Origin: Chryseobacterium sp. CH25
GTDB taxonomy: Bacteria; Bacteroidota; Bacteroidia; Flavobacteriales; Weeksellaceae
Direction: 5' to 3'
Length of the DNA stretch: 64,000 nt
Assembly (NCBI RefSeq): GCF_004119455.1
Contig: NZ_NRQT01000004.1
Coordinates: 372,001-436,000 of the forward strand
Positions within the stretch are counted from its first letter, which is position 1. Every line of letters starts with the position of its first letter. The position numbers were made by a program, and so were the translations under genes. The notes below the pieces were generated by a model. That model saw only the letters and a list, made by a program, of their open reading frames with translations, had not been told where the DNA came from and made no database searches. This document shows, in pieces, positions 44,282 through 53,926 of the stretch.

Positions 44282-46408
44282 ATGAAATTATGTATTGCCG
44301 AAAAACCAAGTGTTGCCAGAGATATCGCCAAAGTATTAGGTGCTACCACATCTAAACAGGGCTATATGGAAGGGAACGGCTATTGCGTAACATGGACGTT
44401 CGGACACCTTTGTACCCTGAAGGAACCTCACGATTACGGTCCACAGTTCAAATCCTGGAACTTATTTTCATTACCCATTATTCCCAGCAGCTTTGGTATC
44501 AAGCTGATCCCGAATAAAGGAGTTGAAAACCAGTTTAAAGTGATTGAAAGACTAGTTGAGGAATGTGATGAGGTCATTAACTGTGGGGATGCCGGGCAAG
44601 AGGGAGAATTGATTCAGCGTTGGGTATTGCAGAAAGCAAAATGCAACAAACCCGTTCAGCGATTATGGATTTCTTCATTGACGGAAGATGCTATCAAAGA
44701 AGGTTTTGAAACCCTTAAACCAGCCGAAGATTATAAAAATCTTTACTTAGCTGGAAATGCCAGAGCTATTGGAGATTGGTTATTGGGAATTAATGCTACA
44801 AGACTTTTCACCAAGAAGTTTGGGGGAAATAAAGCCGTACTTTCCATTGGAAGGGTACAGACTCCTACGTTAGCCATGCTGGTTCAGCGTCAGAAAGAAA
44901 TTGATGCCTTTACTACAGAAGAATACTGGGAACTGAAAACCAAGTACCGTGATGTAGTTTTCAACGCAGCTATTGATCGTCTGAAAACATTAGAAAGAGC
45001 AGAAAAAGGATTGGAATACCTTAAAGTAAACCCGTTTGAGATTGTTTCTTTCGAAATTAAAGAAGGAAAAGAAAAGAACCCAAGACTTTTCGATTTGACC
45101 GGATTGCAGGTAGAAGCCAACAAAAAATACGGCTATTCAGCGGAAAATACACTGAATTATGTGCAAAGTCTTTATGAAAAGAAGCATGTAACTTATCCAC
45201 GTGTTGATACCACTTACTTATCAGATAGTTTATATCCGAAAATAGAAGGCATTCTTAAAAAAATGTATCCATATCAGGAATTAATTGCTCCTTTACTGGA
45301 AGCTCCGATTCCAAAATCAAAAGCAGTATTTGATGATACCAAAGTAACCGATCACCACGCGATCATTCCTACGGAAATTCCACCTTCTCAAAACCTGAGC
45401 AGGGAAGAAAAACTGATCTATGACCTGATCGCAAAACGTTTTATCGCTGTTTTTTATCCTGAATGTAAAATTTCAAATACACTGGTAGAAGGAAAAGTAG
45501 GAACTATTCCTTTCAAAACCAGCGGAAGACAGATTCTGGAACCGGGATGGAGAGCCGTTTATTCTAAAGAACCCAAAGAAGAATCTACTGACAAGGAAAA
45601 GGAAAAAGAGGAAGAACAGACCATTCCTGAATTTATTGTAGGAGAAACCGGGCCGCACGATCCGATGATCCACCAGGGAAAAACCACTCCACCAAAACCT
45701 TATACGGAAGCAACCTTGCTGAGAGCAATGGAAACCGCTGGAAAACAGGTTGAAGATGAAGAGTTACGAGAAATGCTGAAGAATAACGGGATTGGAAGAC
45801 CATCTACCCGTGCGAACATCATTGAAACGCTTTTCAAAAGAAAATACATTGAAAAGAAACGAAAAAACCTGATTGCCACCCAAACAGGAATTCAGCTTAT
45901 TGATACCATTGAAGATGAACTTCTGAAAAGCCCGGAACTTACCGGAGAATGGGAATCCAAACTTCGTAAAATTGAAAAAGGAGAGTATGAAGCTAATCTT
46001 TTCAAAGAAGAACTGATCCAGATGGTCACAGAACTTACCGATAAAGTAGTATACGGAAAAGGAAAAGTCATTACCCTGCAGGACGAAGAGAAAGAAGAAG
46101 TAAAGGAAAAGAAAAAAAGAGAACCTGCACAGAAAAAAGAACTTCAGTCCTGGGAAGAAACCAATTGCCCGAAATGTAAAGAACACAATCTGATTAAAGG
46201 AAAAACTGCGGTTGGATGCTCTGATTTTAAAAACTGTGGGTTTAAAATTACGTTTGAAATATTTGGTAAAAAGCTTTCTGATAAACAGCTTTTAGATCTT
46301 GTGTTAAAAGGAAAAACCTCCAAACTGAAAGGTTTCAGTACTCATCCGGAAGGTCTGGTAGAAGGAGTTCTTTCTTTGACGGATGATTTCCAGGTACAAC
46401 TTAATTAA
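44282..46408 (+). CDS. topB: DNA topoisomerase III
   Basis: A 708-residue type IA topoisomerase, which relaxes and decatenates DNA through a transient break. It has a Toprim start (CIAEKPSVARDIAKVLGA), the acidic site INCGDAGQEGELIQRW (about 100-115) and the catalytic Tyr in HVTYPRVDTTYLS. A C-terminal zinc-binding repeat is present (CPKCKEHNLIKGKTAVGC, then SDFKNCGF). The start at 44282 is the conserved one (MKLCIAEKPS). A Lys/Glu-rich linker lies near residues 435-450 and another near 605-625. It is monocistronic. In Bacteroidota some topB copies are on mobile elements, but nothing else here shows that. Confidence 0.94.
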   Translation: MKLCIAEKPSVARDIAKVLGATTSKQGYMEGNGYCVTWTFGHLCTLKEPHDYGPQFKSWNLFSLPIIPSSFGIKLIPNKGVENQFKVIERLVEECDEVINCGDAGQEGELIQRWVLQKAKCNKPVQRLWISSLTEDAIKEGFETLKPAEDYKNLYLAGNARAIGDWLLGINATRLFTKKFGGNKAVLSIGRVQTPTLAMLVQRQKEIDAFTTEEYWELKTKYRDVVFNAAIDRLKTLERAEKGLEYLKVNPFEIVSFEIKEGKEKNPRLFDLTGLQVEANKKYGYSAENTLNYVQSLYEKKHVTYPRVDTTYLSDSLYPKIEGILKKMYPYQELIAPLLEAPIPKSKAVFDDTKVTDHHAIIPTEIPPSQNLSREEKLIYDLIAKRFIAVFYPECKISNTLVEGKVGTIPFKTSGRQILEPGWRAVYSKEPKEESTDKEKEKEEEQTIPEFIVGETGPHDPMIHQGKTTPPKPYTEATLLRAMETAGKQVEDEELREMLKNNGIGRPSTRANIIETLFKRKYIEKKRKNLIATQTGIQLIDTIEDELLKSPELTGEWESKLRKIEKGEYEANLFKEELIQMVTELTDKVVYGKGKVITLQDEEKEEVKEKKKREPAQKKELQSWEETNCPKCKEHNLIKGKTAVGCSDFKNCGFKITFEIFGKKLSDKQLLDLVLKGKTSKLKGFSTHPEGLVEGVLSLTDDFQVQLN

Positions 46409-46510
46409 TATATCAATGCATAATCTTTTATCATAACCTTTGTCATTCTGACGAAGGAAGAATCTCAGTATCGTTACCTTACTTAGGCTTCAAATAACAA
46501 ACTTTTCTAG

Positions 46511-46563
46511 TGGAGAATACGGGATTCGAACCCATGGCCTTTTGACTGCCAGTCAAACGCGCT
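46511..46563 (-). pseudogene. 3' half of a tRNA-Ala(GGC) gene
   Basis: On the minus strand the anticodon stem TTTGA/TCAAA closes the loop CTGGCAG, which carries anticodon GGC. It is followed by a variable region, a T arm (ATGGG, TTCGAAT, CCCGT) and the acceptor 3' strand ATTCTCC plus A73. U at position 70 fits the G3-U70 pair of tRNA-Ala. The 5' acceptor strand and most of the D arm are absent. Such 3' halves are typically left when an integrative element inserts at a tRNA gene and duplicates its end. Confidence 0.8.
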
Positions 46564-46596
46564 GTTAAAAAACAAAATGTTCAGGTATCCTATATA

Positions 46597-47466
46597 CTAA
46601 TTTGCAGTAAACTTTTTCGGAGATTTTCCGGTAATCTGAGTGAATTTTCTGTAAAAATATTCCAGTGTATTAAACCCGGATTCAAAACAAATATTTTTAA
46701 TCCCAATTTCCGGATTGTTGATTAATAACTGTTTAGCATGTTCTATTCTCAACTGAATAATATATTCCACGGGAGTACAGTTGTAAGAATGTTTGAATTT
46801 TTTAAACAGATTAGCCTCACTCATTCCTGCTAAGGAAGATAACTTTTTGATCGTAATAGGCTCTCTGTAGTTTTGTCTGACAAAATGAACCACTTCCTGA
46901 AGTCCGTTCTGTACATTTTCTGTTCTGTCAGAGTGGAGTAGAATATGTTTGGCATTAGTTTTCATCAGCTCGTAAATCAATTCCTTAAGACTCAGGTTCA
47001 AAAGAAAATCGGAAGTATTGTAAATGCTTTCATCCACTCTTCTGTTGTACAGATTAGTGAGACTTCTCCATAAAGACTCATCCGAGCTTACAAACTTTTT
47101 CACGGCATTTTCCTTCATCATAATTCCTGTTCTGTCCCAGTCGGGATGCCAGTTTTCAATAACTTCATGAAAAACACTGTCAATATATTCCTGTTCAATA
47201 TTCAGCACCAGGCATTTAGTGGGTTCTTTGAAATCAGGGTGGATATCTATACTCAGTTCTTTATTACAGGGCGGGATGAAGACACTTCTTTCATTAAACT
47301 CAAAAGTTTCCTCTTCACTACGGATGATTTTATTGCCACTCAGCATAAGTGTAATGACAGGTTTTTCAAAAAAGAAAGGAAAATTATAACATACTACATT
47401 CGTCTCAAATACATTCAATTCACCATAAGGAATGCTGAAAACGGTTCTTTCTTCGATCTTTTCCAT
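46597..47466 (-). CDS. AraC family transcriptional regulator (of the ALDH-GMC pair)
   Basis: A 289-residue regulator. The N-terminal about 170 residues form a cupin-like sensor (RSVFIPPCNKELSIDIHPDF). The C-terminal two-HTH domain covers about 185-285 (ITIKKLSSLAGMSEANLFKK, then IGIKNICFESGFNTLEYFYR, ending FTQITGKSPKKFTAN). It is divergent from the aldehyde dehydrogenase gene with 99 bases between, so it is likely the activator of that pair in response to an alcohol or aldehyde substrate. Confidence 0.92.
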   Translation of the reverse strand: MEKIEERTVFSIPYGELNVFETNVVCYNFPFFFEKPVITLMLSGNKIIRSEEETFEFNERSVFIPPCNKELSIDIHPDFKEPTKCLVLNIEQEYIDSVFHEVIENWHPDWDRTGIMMKENAVKKFVSSDESLWRSLTNLYNRRVDESIYNTSDFLLNLSLKELIYELMKTNAKHILLHSDRTENVQNGLQEVVHFVRQNYREPITIKKLSSLAGMSEANLFKKFKHSYNCTPVEYIIQLRIEHAKQLLINNPEIGIKNICFESGFNTLEYFYRKFTQITGKSPKKFTAN

Positions 47467-47565
47467 AGGATAGAGTTTAGGTTAAAAAAAATAGAGAATA
47501 AGTAAATGAATTATACCATGTTTTTGTCATTTTCGAATTGTTTAAAATACAAAATATTTAAAATA

Positions 47566-48972
47566 ATGGAAACAACATCGTTAGAAAAAGAAAAATCTCC
47601 TTCAAATACTGATTTTTTATCTCTTAATCCCTCTACTTTAGAGGTTATTGGTAAAGTGAAAAATACTTCCCGTGAAGAAATAGATGTCATCATTGAAAAA
47701 GCAAAAAAGGCCCAAAAACTATGGGCTGCAAAGCCGGATGCTGAAAGAAAAGAGATTTTATTAAAAGTAGCAGACGCTTTACAAAGCAATTCAAAACATT
47801 TGGCGGAATGGATTACCAAGGAGCAGGGAAAACCGCTTAACGGAGCGGGTGCCAACTTTGAAATACAGGGCTGTATAGGCTGGACTCAGGTGCCGGCATC
47901 CCTGGATCTGCCTGAAGAAATTGTTTTTGAAGATGAAACCCGAAAAGATATACTCTACAGAAATCCCATTGGAATTGTTGCTGCCATTGCACCCTGGAAC
48001 TGGCCGCTAATGATTGCGATCTGGCAGATTATCCCATCATTGAGAATGGGGAATGCTGTGGTAATAAAACCTTCAGAATATACAACGTATTGCAGTCTGG
48101 AAATGATAAAAGTAATTAATTCTGTACTTCCTGAGGGTATTTTACAGGTAGTTACTGGAAAAGGAGACGTAGGAGCCTATCTTACAGGCCATCCGGAAAT
48201 AGGGAAAATTATGTTTACCGGTTCTACGGCAACCGGGAAAAAAATCATTGAAACTTCCGCTAATAATATGGCACGTCTTACGCTGGAATGTGGCGGAAAT
48301 GATGCCGGTATTATTGTACCCGGGCTTGATGTTACCAAACATATAGAAAACATCTTCTGGGGAGCTTTTCTGAATATGGGGCAAACCTGTGCCTGCTTAA
48401 AAAGATTATATGTACACGAAGATGATTATGAAAATGTAGTTCAGGCATTGGCAGACTATTCTTCCCATATTCCAATGGGAAATGGAGCGGATGAAAACGT
48501 AGTTCTGGGACCTGTACAAAATAAAATGCAGTACGATAAAATACAGGATCTTATTCATGATGCAGAAAACACAGGAGCAGACTTCCTGTTCAAAGGCCAA
48601 AAGCCTGATCTGGAAGGCTATTTTATACCTGTAACCCTCATTGGAAACGTTGATAATGGTGATAGAATTGTTGACGAAGAGCAATTCGGTCCTGTCTTGC
48701 CTGTCATAAAGTACAAAACATTAGAAGGAGCCATCAGCAAGGCTAATGATTCAGAAAACGGATTGGGAGCTTCTGTCTGGAGCGATGATATTGAACAGGC
48801 TCAGAAAGTAGCCGCACAGCTGGATGCAGGAACAGTCTGGATCAATCAGCACGGAGCAATTCATCCGTTTGTCCCTTTCGGAGGAGCAAAACAGTCCGGT
48901 TATGGCGTAGAATTCGGAATTGAAGGATTAAAAGCGGTAACCACTCCCAAAGTAATCAGCATCAAAAAATAA
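47566..48972 (+). CDS. NAD(P)-dependent aldehyde dehydrogenase
   Basis: A 468-residue enzyme that oxidises an aldehyde to the acid. The start at 47566 (METTSLEKEKSPSNTDF) avoids a hydrophobic extension not seen in relatives. The family residues are present: APWNWPLMIAIWQI (Asn for the oxyanion), FTGSTATGKKI, LTLECGGNDAG (general-base Glu) and NMGQTCACLKR (catalytic Cys). The GMC gene follows after 18 bases, so an alcohol would be oxidised first by the GMC enzyme and then by this one. The substrate is unknown. Confidence 0.94.
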   Translation: METTSLEKEKSPSNTDFLSLNPSTLEVIGKVKNTSREEIDVIIEKAKKAQKLWAAKPDAERKEILLKVADALQSNSKHLAEWITKEQGKPLNGAGANFEIQGCIGWTQVPASLDLPEEIVFEDETRKDILYRNPIGIVAAIAPWNWPLMIAIWQIIPSLRMGNAVVIKPSEYTTYCSLEMIKVINSVLPEGILQVVTGKGDVGAYLTGHPEIGKIMFTGSTATGKKIIETSANNMARLTLECGGNDAGIIVPGLDVTKHIENIFWGAFLNMGQTCACLKRLYVHEDDYENVVQALADYSSHIPMGNGADENVVLGPVQNKMQYDKIQDLIHDAENTGADFLFKGQKPDLEGYFIPVTLIGNVDNGDRIVDEEQFGPVLPVIKYKTLEGAISKANDSENGLGASVWSDDIEQAQKVAAQLDAGTVWINQHGAIHPFVPFGGAKQSGYGVEFGIEGLKAVTTPKVISIKK

Positions 48973-48990
48973 CCCTTTAAATTAAACCTC

Positions 48991-50541
48991 ATGAAATACG
49001 ATTTTATAATTGTCGGTTCCGGTTCAGCAGGAGCTGTCATTGCTAACAGATTAAGTGAAAATGAAGATATAAACGTACTGCTGTTAGAAGCAGGTCCGAA
49101 TGATAAAGTAAGTGAAGTGCAGGAACAGGCTGGTTGGCCCGCCATCTGGAATACAGAAAGAGATTGGGCTTATCATACCGTTGCACAGGAATATGCAGGC
49201 GGAAATACAAGATATTGGCCTCGTGGAAAAACCTTAGGTGGATCAAGTTCCATCAATGGAATGATCTACATCAGAGGACATCAGCAGGATTATGATCATT
49301 GGGCTTATAACGGATGTGTGGGCTGGGACTGGGAAAGTGTGCTGCCTTACTTTAAAAAATCAGAAACTCATGAAGATGGAGGAGATGATACCCATGGTGG
49401 TGAAGGACCTCTTTTTGTAAGCCGCATCAAACGTCCGAATGCCATTTCAATAAGTGCTATTGAAGCATGTAAAGAATTAGGTTATCCATTAACGGATGAT
49501 TTTAACAGAGAAATCTGGGGAGCGGGTCTGAATCATCTCAGTGTAGGAAAAGATGGCAAAAGGTGTTCTACAGCCAAAGCGTTCTTAGATCCTGTTTCAT
49601 CACGGTCTAATTTGCATATTCAAACTGATGCACTGGCTCAAAAACTGATTTTTGAAGGTGATCAATGCGTAGGTGTTCAATATATAAAGAATGGAAAATT
49701 ACTGGAAGTTAAAGCAGATAAAGAAGTGATTGTGTCCTGCGGAACAATAGAATCTGCAAAACTGCTTATGATTTCAGGGATTGGAGATAAAGAAGAGCTG
49801 GAGACGGTGGGAATTTCAGTGGTAAAAGACCTGAAAGGTGTTGGAAAAAACCTTCAGGATCACCTTTTAACAAGTGTTATTTTTAAAGCAAAAAAAGACA
49901 TCCCTGCTCCTGAAGCCAATTTACTGGAAGCACAGCTCTTCTGGAAAAGCAAAGAAGAAATGGCCTTTCCCGATCTTCAGCCTTTATTTATGGGACTTCC
50001 TTATTACAGTCCGGGGTTCACCGGTCCTGAAAATGCATTTACATTCTGTGCCGGATTTATCAGACCAGCCAGCAGGGGATATATTAAATTGACATCTTCA
50101 GATCCGGATTCACCGCTGGAAATCAATCCAAGATACTTATCCGAAGAATCTGATCTGGAAGCCCTTTATCAATGTGTGGAAATCTGTAGAGAAATGGGGC
50201 GCACAGAAGCCATGAAAGAATGGAATGATGGTGAAATTTACCCTGGAGAAGGTAAAATAAAAGACGAGGTGATCGATTATATCAAAAAATCATGCTCCAC
50301 TTATCATCACATGACCGGAACCTGTAAAATGGGTATAGACAGCCTTTCTGTGGTTGATCCGAGATTAAAAGTATATGGTGTAAAAGGCCTTCGTGTAGCG
50401 GATGCTTCCATTATGCCGGATGTAGTTTCCGGGAATACCAATGCTCCTACCATTATGATTGGAGAAAAAGCAGCAGATATGATTAAAGAAGATTATCATC
50501 TGAAAGAATCCGGAATAAAAGGAAAGTTATCGTTAGTTTAA
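48991..50541 (+). CDS. GMC-family FAD oxidoreductase (choline dehydrogenase-like)
   Basis: A 516-residue flavoprotein. The dinucleotide site is FIIVGSGSAGAVIANRLSEN (5-24), and the GMC signatures are RYWPRGKTLGGSSSINGMIY (about 70-89) and VSCGTIESAKLLMISGIG. The active-site His region is STYHHMTGTCKMG, with a second conserved segment GNTNAPTIMIGEKAAD. It oxidises a primary or secondary alcohol to the aldehyde that its operon partner takes further. The resemblance to choline dehydrogenase is family-wide and does not fix the substrate. Confidence 0.94.
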   Translation: MKYDFIIVGSGSAGAVIANRLSENEDINVLLLEAGPNDKVSEVQEQAGWPAIWNTERDWAYHTVAQEYAGGNTRYWPRGKTLGGSSSINGMIYIRGHQQDYDHWAYNGCVGWDWESVLPYFKKSETHEDGGDDTHGGEGPLFVSRIKRPNAISISAIEACKELGYPLTDDFNREIWGAGLNHLSVGKDGKRCSTAKAFLDPVSSRSNLHIQTDALAQKLIFEGDQCVGVQYIKNGKLLEVKADKEVIVSCGTIESAKLLMISGIGDKEELETVGISVVKDLKGVGKNLQDHLLTSVIFKAKKDIPAPEANLLEAQLFWKSKEEMAFPDLQPLFMGLPYYSPGFTGPENAFTFCAGFIRPASRGYIKLTSSDPDSPLEINPRYLSEESDLEALYQCVEICREMGRTEAMKEWNDGEIYPGEGKIKDEVIDYIKKSCSTYHHMTGTCKMGIDSLSVVDPRLKVYGVKGLRVADASIMPDVVSGNTNAPTIMIGEKAADMIKEDYHLKESGIKGKLSLV

Positions 50542-50563
50542 ATAGGGTTTGAAACTCAGAAAC

Positions 50564-50600
50564 AGCCACTTCATCAATTTTGAGGTGGCTATTTTCCTTT
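50564..50600 (+). terminator. Terminator of the ALDH-GMC operon
   Basis: AGCCACTTCA pairs with TGAGGTGGCT (one G-T pair) around a 7-base loop and leads to a T-rich tail. It begins 22 bases after the GMC stop. Confidence 0.8.
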
Positions 50601-50669
50601 TGGTGATGAATATGATGTAAATTAATATCATAGAGAACTGTTTATACATCCGTAGAAAAATTCAATCCT

Positions 50670-50677
50670 TACCTTTG
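50670..50677 (+). promoter_or_regulatory. -7 box of the PaaI thioesterase gene
   Basis: TACCTTTG, a full consensus match, 15 bases before the ATG at 50693. It overlaps the alternative TTG start at 50675, which is therefore rejected. Confidence 0.55.
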
Positions 50678-50692
50678 TTTAAAATAAAATTC

Positions 50693-51115
50693 ATGACCCC
50701 AGAAAAAAAGAAACTCATTACAGACAGCTTTGACCGTTCAGAAACACTGAAATTTTATCAGGCAGAACTTCTGGAAGTAGAAACTGATTTCGTATCGATC
50801 AAGATTCCTAAAATGGAAATGATGACCAGAAAAGCAGGCATGTTCAACGGAGCAATGATTGCTTCTTTGGTGGATGTTTCCTCAGGATATGCTGCGGTGA
50901 GCCATTATCCGGAAGACTGCTATGTGGTAACCGTTGAATTAAAAGTGAATTACCTGCGTCCGGCGATGGGAGATGCTTTGGTATCAAAATCTTATGTCAT
51001 CAAGGGAGGTTCAAAGATCAGTGTCATCAGAACAGAAATTTATGTGCAGAATGAAGGCTCAGGCTCAGAAAGTCATGTGGCTACTTCATTAGTAACAATG
51101 ATGAAGATTAAATAA
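50693..51115 (+). CDS. PaaI-family hot-dog thioesterase
   Basis: A 140-residue acyl-CoA thioesterase-like protein with the hot-dog fold. The central helix segment GMFNGAMIASLVDVSSGYAA (about 47-66) holds the usual Asn/Gly and Asp catalytic positions, and VVTVELKVNYLRPAMGDALV follows. Family members free CoA from aromatic or fatty acyl-CoA. It is monocistronic, and the substrate is unknown. Confidence 0.88.
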   Translation: MTPEKKKLITDSFDRSETLKFYQAELLEVETDFVSIKIPKMEMMTRKAGMFNGAMIASLVDVSSGYAAVSHYPEDCYVVTVELKVNYLRPAMGDALVSKSYVIKGGSKISVIRTEIYVQNEGSGSESHVATSLVTMMKIK

Positions 51116-51234
51116 CACTTTTTAAGGTTGTACTGTGCAAAATCTTCCATAAATAAAGGGTTTGAAGAAAATTTTTTCACAAAAATGGAATGGCTTTTGC
51201 TCCATACACCCCATAACTATTAAAAAATAACGAA

Positions 51235-51579
51235 ATGAACTTAATTATCCGTTTGTTTGTCACCGCAATTGTGGCATACCTTTTAACTAAAGTTTTACCG
51301 GGAGTACATTTTGAAGGATTTTCGTCCGCGATTATCTTTGCCATTGTACTTGGGGTTTTAAACATATTTGTAAAGCCTGTTTTAAGCCTGTTCGGGCTTC
51401 CGCTTACCATTCTTACCTTAGGATTCTTTGCGTTGGTTATTAATGCCGGAATTATCCTGATTGCTGATTATTTCATAGACAGTATGGTAGTTGATGGTTT
51501 CTGGTGGGCCTTTATTTTCAGTATTTTATTATCAATCGTAACTTCTCTGGCGAACTCAATGTTCTCAGATGGAGATTAA
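51235..51579 (+). CDS. YvlD/phage-holin-4-like membrane protein
   Basis: A 114-residue inner-membrane protein with four hydrophobic helices (LIIRLFVTAIVAYLLTKVL, AIIFAIVLGVLNIFV, LTILTLGFFALVINAGIIL, GFWWAFIFSILLSIV). The KPVLSLFGLPLTILTLG segment is typical of the YvlD family, often annotated as phage holin family IV though usually chromosomal and linked to envelope stress. No phage gene is nearby. It is followed by a terminator. Confidence 0.88.
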   Translation: MNLIIRLFVTAIVAYLLTKVLPGVHFEGFSSAIIFAIVLGVLNIFVKPVLSLFGLPLTILTLGFFALVINAGIILIADYFIDSMVVDGFWWAFIFSILLSIVTSLANSMFSDGD

Positions 51580-51601
51580 TGATGAGACAAAATAAAAATA
51601 G

Positions 51602-51638
51602 AAAATTCCGTTGGTGTTGTATCAACGGAATTTTTTTT
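51602..51638 (+). terminator. Terminator after the YvlD-like gene
   Basis: AAAATTCCGTTG and CAACGGAATTTT form a 12-bp stem around a 9-base loop, running into eight T. Confidence 0.9.
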
Positions 51639-51858
51639 GAGTTTAGGTATTGGAGAATGAGGGATTTTGGCTGTTCACCCCCTTATTAAGAGTCTTAACC
51701 TTCTCTACTTTTCGATATTTTCTTTATACCACTAATTTTAATGTTAATTCTTTCGGTAATTTTTATTTTAAATATTAACTTTGGCAATCTTTGAATTTAA
51801 TGAAAGGATTTGATGAAATCAGTGTGGTTTTGCAGATCTGCTAAAAATGAATGAACAT

Positions 51859-53853
51859 ATGAAACTTAAGTACAGTCTGCTGGCTCTGGCAGCTCCGCTT
51901 TTAATGAATGCACAACAATTAATGACGCCTGAAATTCTTTGGACTTTGAAAAAAGTGGGAGTACAGGCAGTTTCACCGGATCAGGCATCCCTTATTTATA
52001 AAGTAGGACAGGTAGATCTGAAAACAGAAAAAACAAAAAACGAGAACTTCTTTCTGAATGTTCTTAGTCAACAGGCTTCTAAAATCGATTTCGGTAAAAA
52101 AGCATTGATCCAGTGGGATAAAAACGGGATCTATGCGCAGGAAGGAGATAAAATCTATCTTTCAAAAGATGCAGGGAAAACCTGGTCAGAATTCTATACG
52201 ATTGGTGAAGTTGACAATATCGTTATTTCTCCGGATGGAAAAAGAATTGCTTTCAGTAAGCAGGTGTTGGTAGAAAAATTAATGGGGAAAGACAAATACA
52301 GTGATACTCCTAAAACTACCGCTCAGGTATATACAGATCTTAACCATAGACACTGGGACTACTTCAACGAAGGAAAATATAATCACGTATTTGTAGTAAA
52401 CACTTCAGATAAAGTAGAAGTGGCTAAAGACCTGTTAGAAGGAAAAACATGGGATTCTCCTCAAAGACCTTTCGGTGGGGCTGAAGACTTTGTCTGGAGT
52501 CCGGATTCTGCACAGCTTTTATACGTTACAAAGCCTAAGAGCGGTAAAGAATATGCAACCAGTACGAATACGGATATCTTTGCTTATGATTTAGCTACAG
52601 GAACTACGAAGAACCTTACAGAATCAAACAAAGGATACGATATCAATCCAAAATTCAGCCCGGATGGAAAATCTCTGTTGTGGCAGAGTATGGCGAGAGA
52701 TGGATATGAAGCAGATAAAAATGATGTGAAAATCTTAGATTGGAAGTCAGGTAAAACGACTAATCTTACTGCTGGTTGGGACGACAGTGTTTCAGGAGAT
52801 GTACTTTGGGGTACAGATTCAAAAACGATCTATTTCACAGCCGCTTACAGAGGAACTAAGCAGCTTTTCTCTTTGGATTCAAAATCTGCAAAAGTACAGC
52901 AGATTACCAAAGGAGATTTTGATGTGAATGAAGTTTTCACAGATAATAAAACTTCAGTAATCGTAGGAAGAACAGATGTAAACCATGCTACAGAATTATT
53001 CTCTGTAAACCTTAAAAACGGGGAGATGAAGCAGGTTACTGAAGCCAATAAAGACATTTATGCTAAGTTAGCACAAGGAAAATCTGAGCTTAAAATGGTA
53101 AAAACTTCGGATGGTAAAGAAATGGGCGTATGGTTCCACTATCCACCGAACTTTGATCCTAATAAAAAATACCCAACATTGGTATACTGCCAGGGTGGAC
53201 CACAATCTGCATTAACACAATATTTCAGCGTAAGATGGAACTTTGCTTTAATGACAGCGAATGATTATATCGTAGTGGCTCCAAACAGAAGAGGAATGCC
53301 GGGATGGGGAACAAAATGGAATGAGGAAATCTCAAGAGACTGGGGTGGACAGCCAATGAGAGATTATCTTGCAGCAACAGATTATGCGAAAACATTACCG
53401 TATGTAGACGGAGACAGAGTAGCAGCTGTAGGAGCAAGTTATGGAGGATACAGTGTATTTATGTTGGCTGGAATCCACGAAAACAGATTCAAAACATTCA
53501 TTGCTCACGACGGATTATTCGATATGAAATCATGGTATTTGACTACTGAAGAACTTTGGTTTGCAAACTGGGATATTGGTTCTCCATGGGAAAAACCACA
53601 GCCAAAAGCATACACAGAGTTCAACCCAAGCAACTTCGTAGAGAAATGGAACAAACCAATCATGATTATTCAGGGTGGAATAGATTTCCGTGTACCTTAT
53701 GAGCAAGGACAAGAAGCTTTCCAGGCGGCAAAACTAAGAGGGTTAAAATCTAAAATGGTTTACTTCCCGAACGAAAATCACTGGGTACTTCATCCGCAAA
53801 ACGGATTGGTATGGCAGAGAGAATTCTTCGACTGGTTAAAAGAAACATTGTAA
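51859..53853 (+). CDS. Exported S9-family serine peptidase
   Basis: A 664-residue periplasmic peptidase of the prolyl oligopeptidase family. A signal peptide (MKLKYSLLALAAPLLMNAQ) is followed by a beta-propeller (repeats such as VISPDGKRIAFSKQ and NPKFSPDGKSLLWQS). The C-terminal alpha/beta-hydrolase domain has the catalytic Ser in GASYGGYSVFM, Asp in IQGGIDFRVPYE and His in NENHWVLHP. It releases short peptides from N-termini, like dipeptidyl or acylaminoacyl peptidases. The start at 51859 is used since the signal begins there. It probably serves peptide nutrition. Confidence 0.93.
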   Translation: MKLKYSLLALAAPLLMNAQQLMTPEILWTLKKVGVQAVSPDQASLIYKVGQVDLKTEKTKNENFFLNVLSQQASKIDFGKKALIQWDKNGIYAQEGDKIYLSKDAGKTWSEFYTIGEVDNIVISPDGKRIAFSKQVLVEKLMGKDKYSDTPKTTAQVYTDLNHRHWDYFNEGKYNHVFVVNTSDKVEVAKDLLEGKTWDSPQRPFGGAEDFVWSPDSAQLLYVTKPKSGKEYATSTNTDIFAYDLATGTTKNLTESNKGYDINPKFSPDGKSLLWQSMARDGYEADKNDVKILDWKSGKTTNLTAGWDDSVSGDVLWGTDSKTIYFTAAYRGTKQLFSLDSKSAKVQQITKGDFDVNEVFTDNKTSVIVGRTDVNHATELFSVNLKNGEMKQVTEANKDIYAKLAQGKSELKMVKTSDGKEMGVWFHYPPNFDPNKKYPTLVYCQGGPQSALTQYFSVRWNFALMTANDYIVVAPNRRGMPGWGTKWNEEISRDWGGQPMRDYLAATDYAKTLPYVDGDRVAAVGASYGGYSVFMLAGIHENRFKTFIAHDGLFDMKSWYLTTEELWFANWDIGSPWEKPQPKAYTEFNPSNFVEKWNKPIMIIQGGIDFRVPYEQGQEAFQAAKLRGLKSKMVYFPNENHWVLHPQNGLVWQREFFDWLKETL

Positions 53854-53871
53854 GAAACAATATATCAATAG

Positions 53872-53926
53872 AAGCGGGCTTTAGCCCGCTTTACTTATAA
53901 TAAATAGCTCCATTGGCTTTAGCCAA
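53872..53926. repeat. Two short palindromes of the GGCTTTAGCC type (also a likely terminator)
   Basis: AAGCGGGC/GCCCGCTT at 53872-53891 and TTGGC/GCCAA at 53913-53925 share the loop centre TTTA. The first lies 18 bases past the S9 stop and ends in TT, so it could terminate that transcript. The shared centre suggests a dispersed palindromic repeat. Confidence 0.55.

Noticed and set aside
44282-46408. topB as a sign of a conjugative element
   Set aside because: No relaxase, conjugation or integrase gene lies nearby; a chromosomal topB is common.
51235-51579. Holin-like protein as a sign of prophage
   Set aside because: It belongs to the chromosomal YvlD group and no other phage gene is in the window.
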